Assembly: GCA_036320915.1 (NCBI GenBank)
Contig: JAXBDG010000006.1
Span: 2,108,001 to 2,172,000 of the forward strand
Length of the DNA stretch: 64,000 nt
Direction: 5' to 3'
DNA from: Linnemannia elongata
Lineage: Eukaryota; Mortierellomycota; Mortierellomycetes; Mortierellales; Mortierellaceae
Every line of letters starts with the position of its first letter. Within the stretch, counting starts at the first letter, position 1. The notes beneath the pieces were generated by a model that was not told where the DNA came from, did not search any database, and worked only from the letters and a program-made list of their open reading frames with translations. Shown one piece after another: positions 63,077-64,000 of this stretch. The position numbers and the translations under genes were made by a program.

Positions 63077-63605
63077 TACCTCACCGTGCATGACGTGGAC
63101 GTAGGGTTCATTCCAGAATTAAAGTAATGGCCGGTTATTGATTGCACGCTTATTGTGGTTAAAAAAGGGGCTGAAGGAAACGTAGGAGTGTTTTTTCAGC
63201 CTCTTTGCTTGTAAACAATTAATACAAAGGCTGAAAGGCTTTGTGTTTGCTCATGTGTAGCATGGTAGATAAAAGAGAATACCAGCAACAAAAATGATCG
63301 CCTCTGAAAGGCAAGAGGAGAGTAAGAGGCTAAGTAGTAACGGGATTGTTTTCAATGATAAACGACATGCTTTGTGTTTTGTTTTTGTTCCTGTACCTAT
63401 TGTTGTTCGCACAAGAGGCAAGTACAACCGAAGTATTGATAAAAAGGAGCATTCTTTTTGTTTGTTTGTTCTTACTCCTCCCAAAAACGAGCGACACTTA
63501 TATCGCGCCTTTCTACACTTTGAACATTCATTCACACACACTTTTGATCACTCCTCTTTCGCATCCTCTCTCAAAATACAATAGCATAACTCCAACACAT
63601 ACACC
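63077..63605. other. Spacer between copy E2 and copy F
   Basis: No gene seen; it contains the promoter and leader of copy F. Confidence 0.5.
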
Positions 63606-64000
63606 ATGTCGCGTCTTTTCTTTTGGCTTCCTTCCTTTTTTTTCGCCACTATTGCTCACGTCGCCCTGTTCTCCGGACTCACCTTGGCCCTCCCCGCTTC
63701 GAACTCAATCTCTGTGCGGTCAGGCTCAAACTCGACTGGGTGAGTTTCTTTCATGCATTCGTACCCGAACAATCTCTCCCCTCCATTGTAGTGATTATTC
63801 TACTTTCACAGACTCTGTTTCTCTTCTCTCGTCCAATAACTTATATGCGCCTCCTCATTTTCTTGTGCGCTTTTAGATCGTTCGTCACACTGCAGCGTCG
63901 AACCACCATAAAAATGGACGTAAAATGGCTGTCTAACATGGACACCTGGTGGCTCTTTACCCAAAAGTACAGTCACGACATCTCGTTGACAGTCGACCAT
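63606..64000 (+). CDS. Array copy F: small secreted protein (type II), cut by the window edge
   Basis: Exon 1 (63606-63739) encodes a signal peptide starting MSRLFFWLPSFFFATIAHVA and a linker ending SGSNSTG; the phase-2 donor is GTGAG, as in copy D. Exon 2 begins at 63877 and runs off the window. It reads ... MDTWWLFTQKYSHDISLTVD, matching the Trp cluster and following strand of copies D and E1. No lesion is visible in the part present. The NST before the intron is shared with B and C, linking the two types. Confidence 0.72.

Overview
The window looks like nuclear DNA of a filamentous, early-diverging fungus. Mortierella-like (Mucoromycota/Mortierellomycotina) is an inference from overall gene style; no marker search was possible. 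Genes are split by many short introns with GTAAGT/GTGAG-type donors and AG acceptors. They sit on both strands without operons. Many have long CT-rich leaders, and introns and spacers carry long poly-T or poly-A tracts. Gene models were built by joining open frames at splice sites that keep phase; each spliced length was checked to be a multiple of three.

Layout. 1-3.2 kb (minus): 5' part of an ACAD10/11-type APH-domain gene, then ribosomal protein uS5 (RPS2) with a 733-nt first intron. 3.9-8.5 kb (minus): a 1499-residue glutamine-rich protein whose FYVE finger is interrupted by a long insertion. 8.5-12.7 kb: gene-poor, with a purine/pyrimidine-skewed leader and homopolymers. 12.7-17.3 kb (minus): a probable mitochondrial RbfA-like protein and glucosamine-fructose-6-phosphate aminotransferase (chitin precursor synthesis). 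19.2-22.8 kb (plus): the autophagy kinase ATG1. 24.7-26.2 kb (plus): a small CRIB protein with an N-myristoylation motif. 28.0-29.4 kb (plus): TXNL1-type thioredoxin/PITH protein, convergent with a GH47 alpha-1,2-mannosidase (minus, to 32.5 kb). 35.1-37.6 kb (plus): a multi-pass UPF0658-like Golgi membrane protein. 38.1-39.6 kb (minus): an unrecognised, probably mitochondrial membrane protein. 40.4-42.0 kb (plus): a membrin/BOS1 SNARE. 42.8-43.8 kb (minus): nucleoside diphosphate kinase. Between it and the next gene lies a long near-perfect inverted repeat. 44.8-46.8 kb (plus): a mitochondrial carrier. 47.0-50.4 kb (plus): MCM7. 52.2-54.2 kb (minus): a single-pass membrane protein of unknown family.

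The right end (55.2-64.0 kb, all plus strand) is the unusual part. It is a tandem array of small secreted-protein genes of about 150 residues, with four cysteines, a two-exon structure and a phase-2 intron just after the signal peptide region. It holds three intact genes, one running off the edge, an orphan signal exon, and two copies broken by stop codons. I do not recognise the family. Rapid birth and decay of a secreted, perhaps effector-like, family is the best reading.

Most other genes are housekeeping: translation, replication, autophagy, ER/Golgi glycosylation and traffic, chitin precursor supply. They are not visibly clustered by function.
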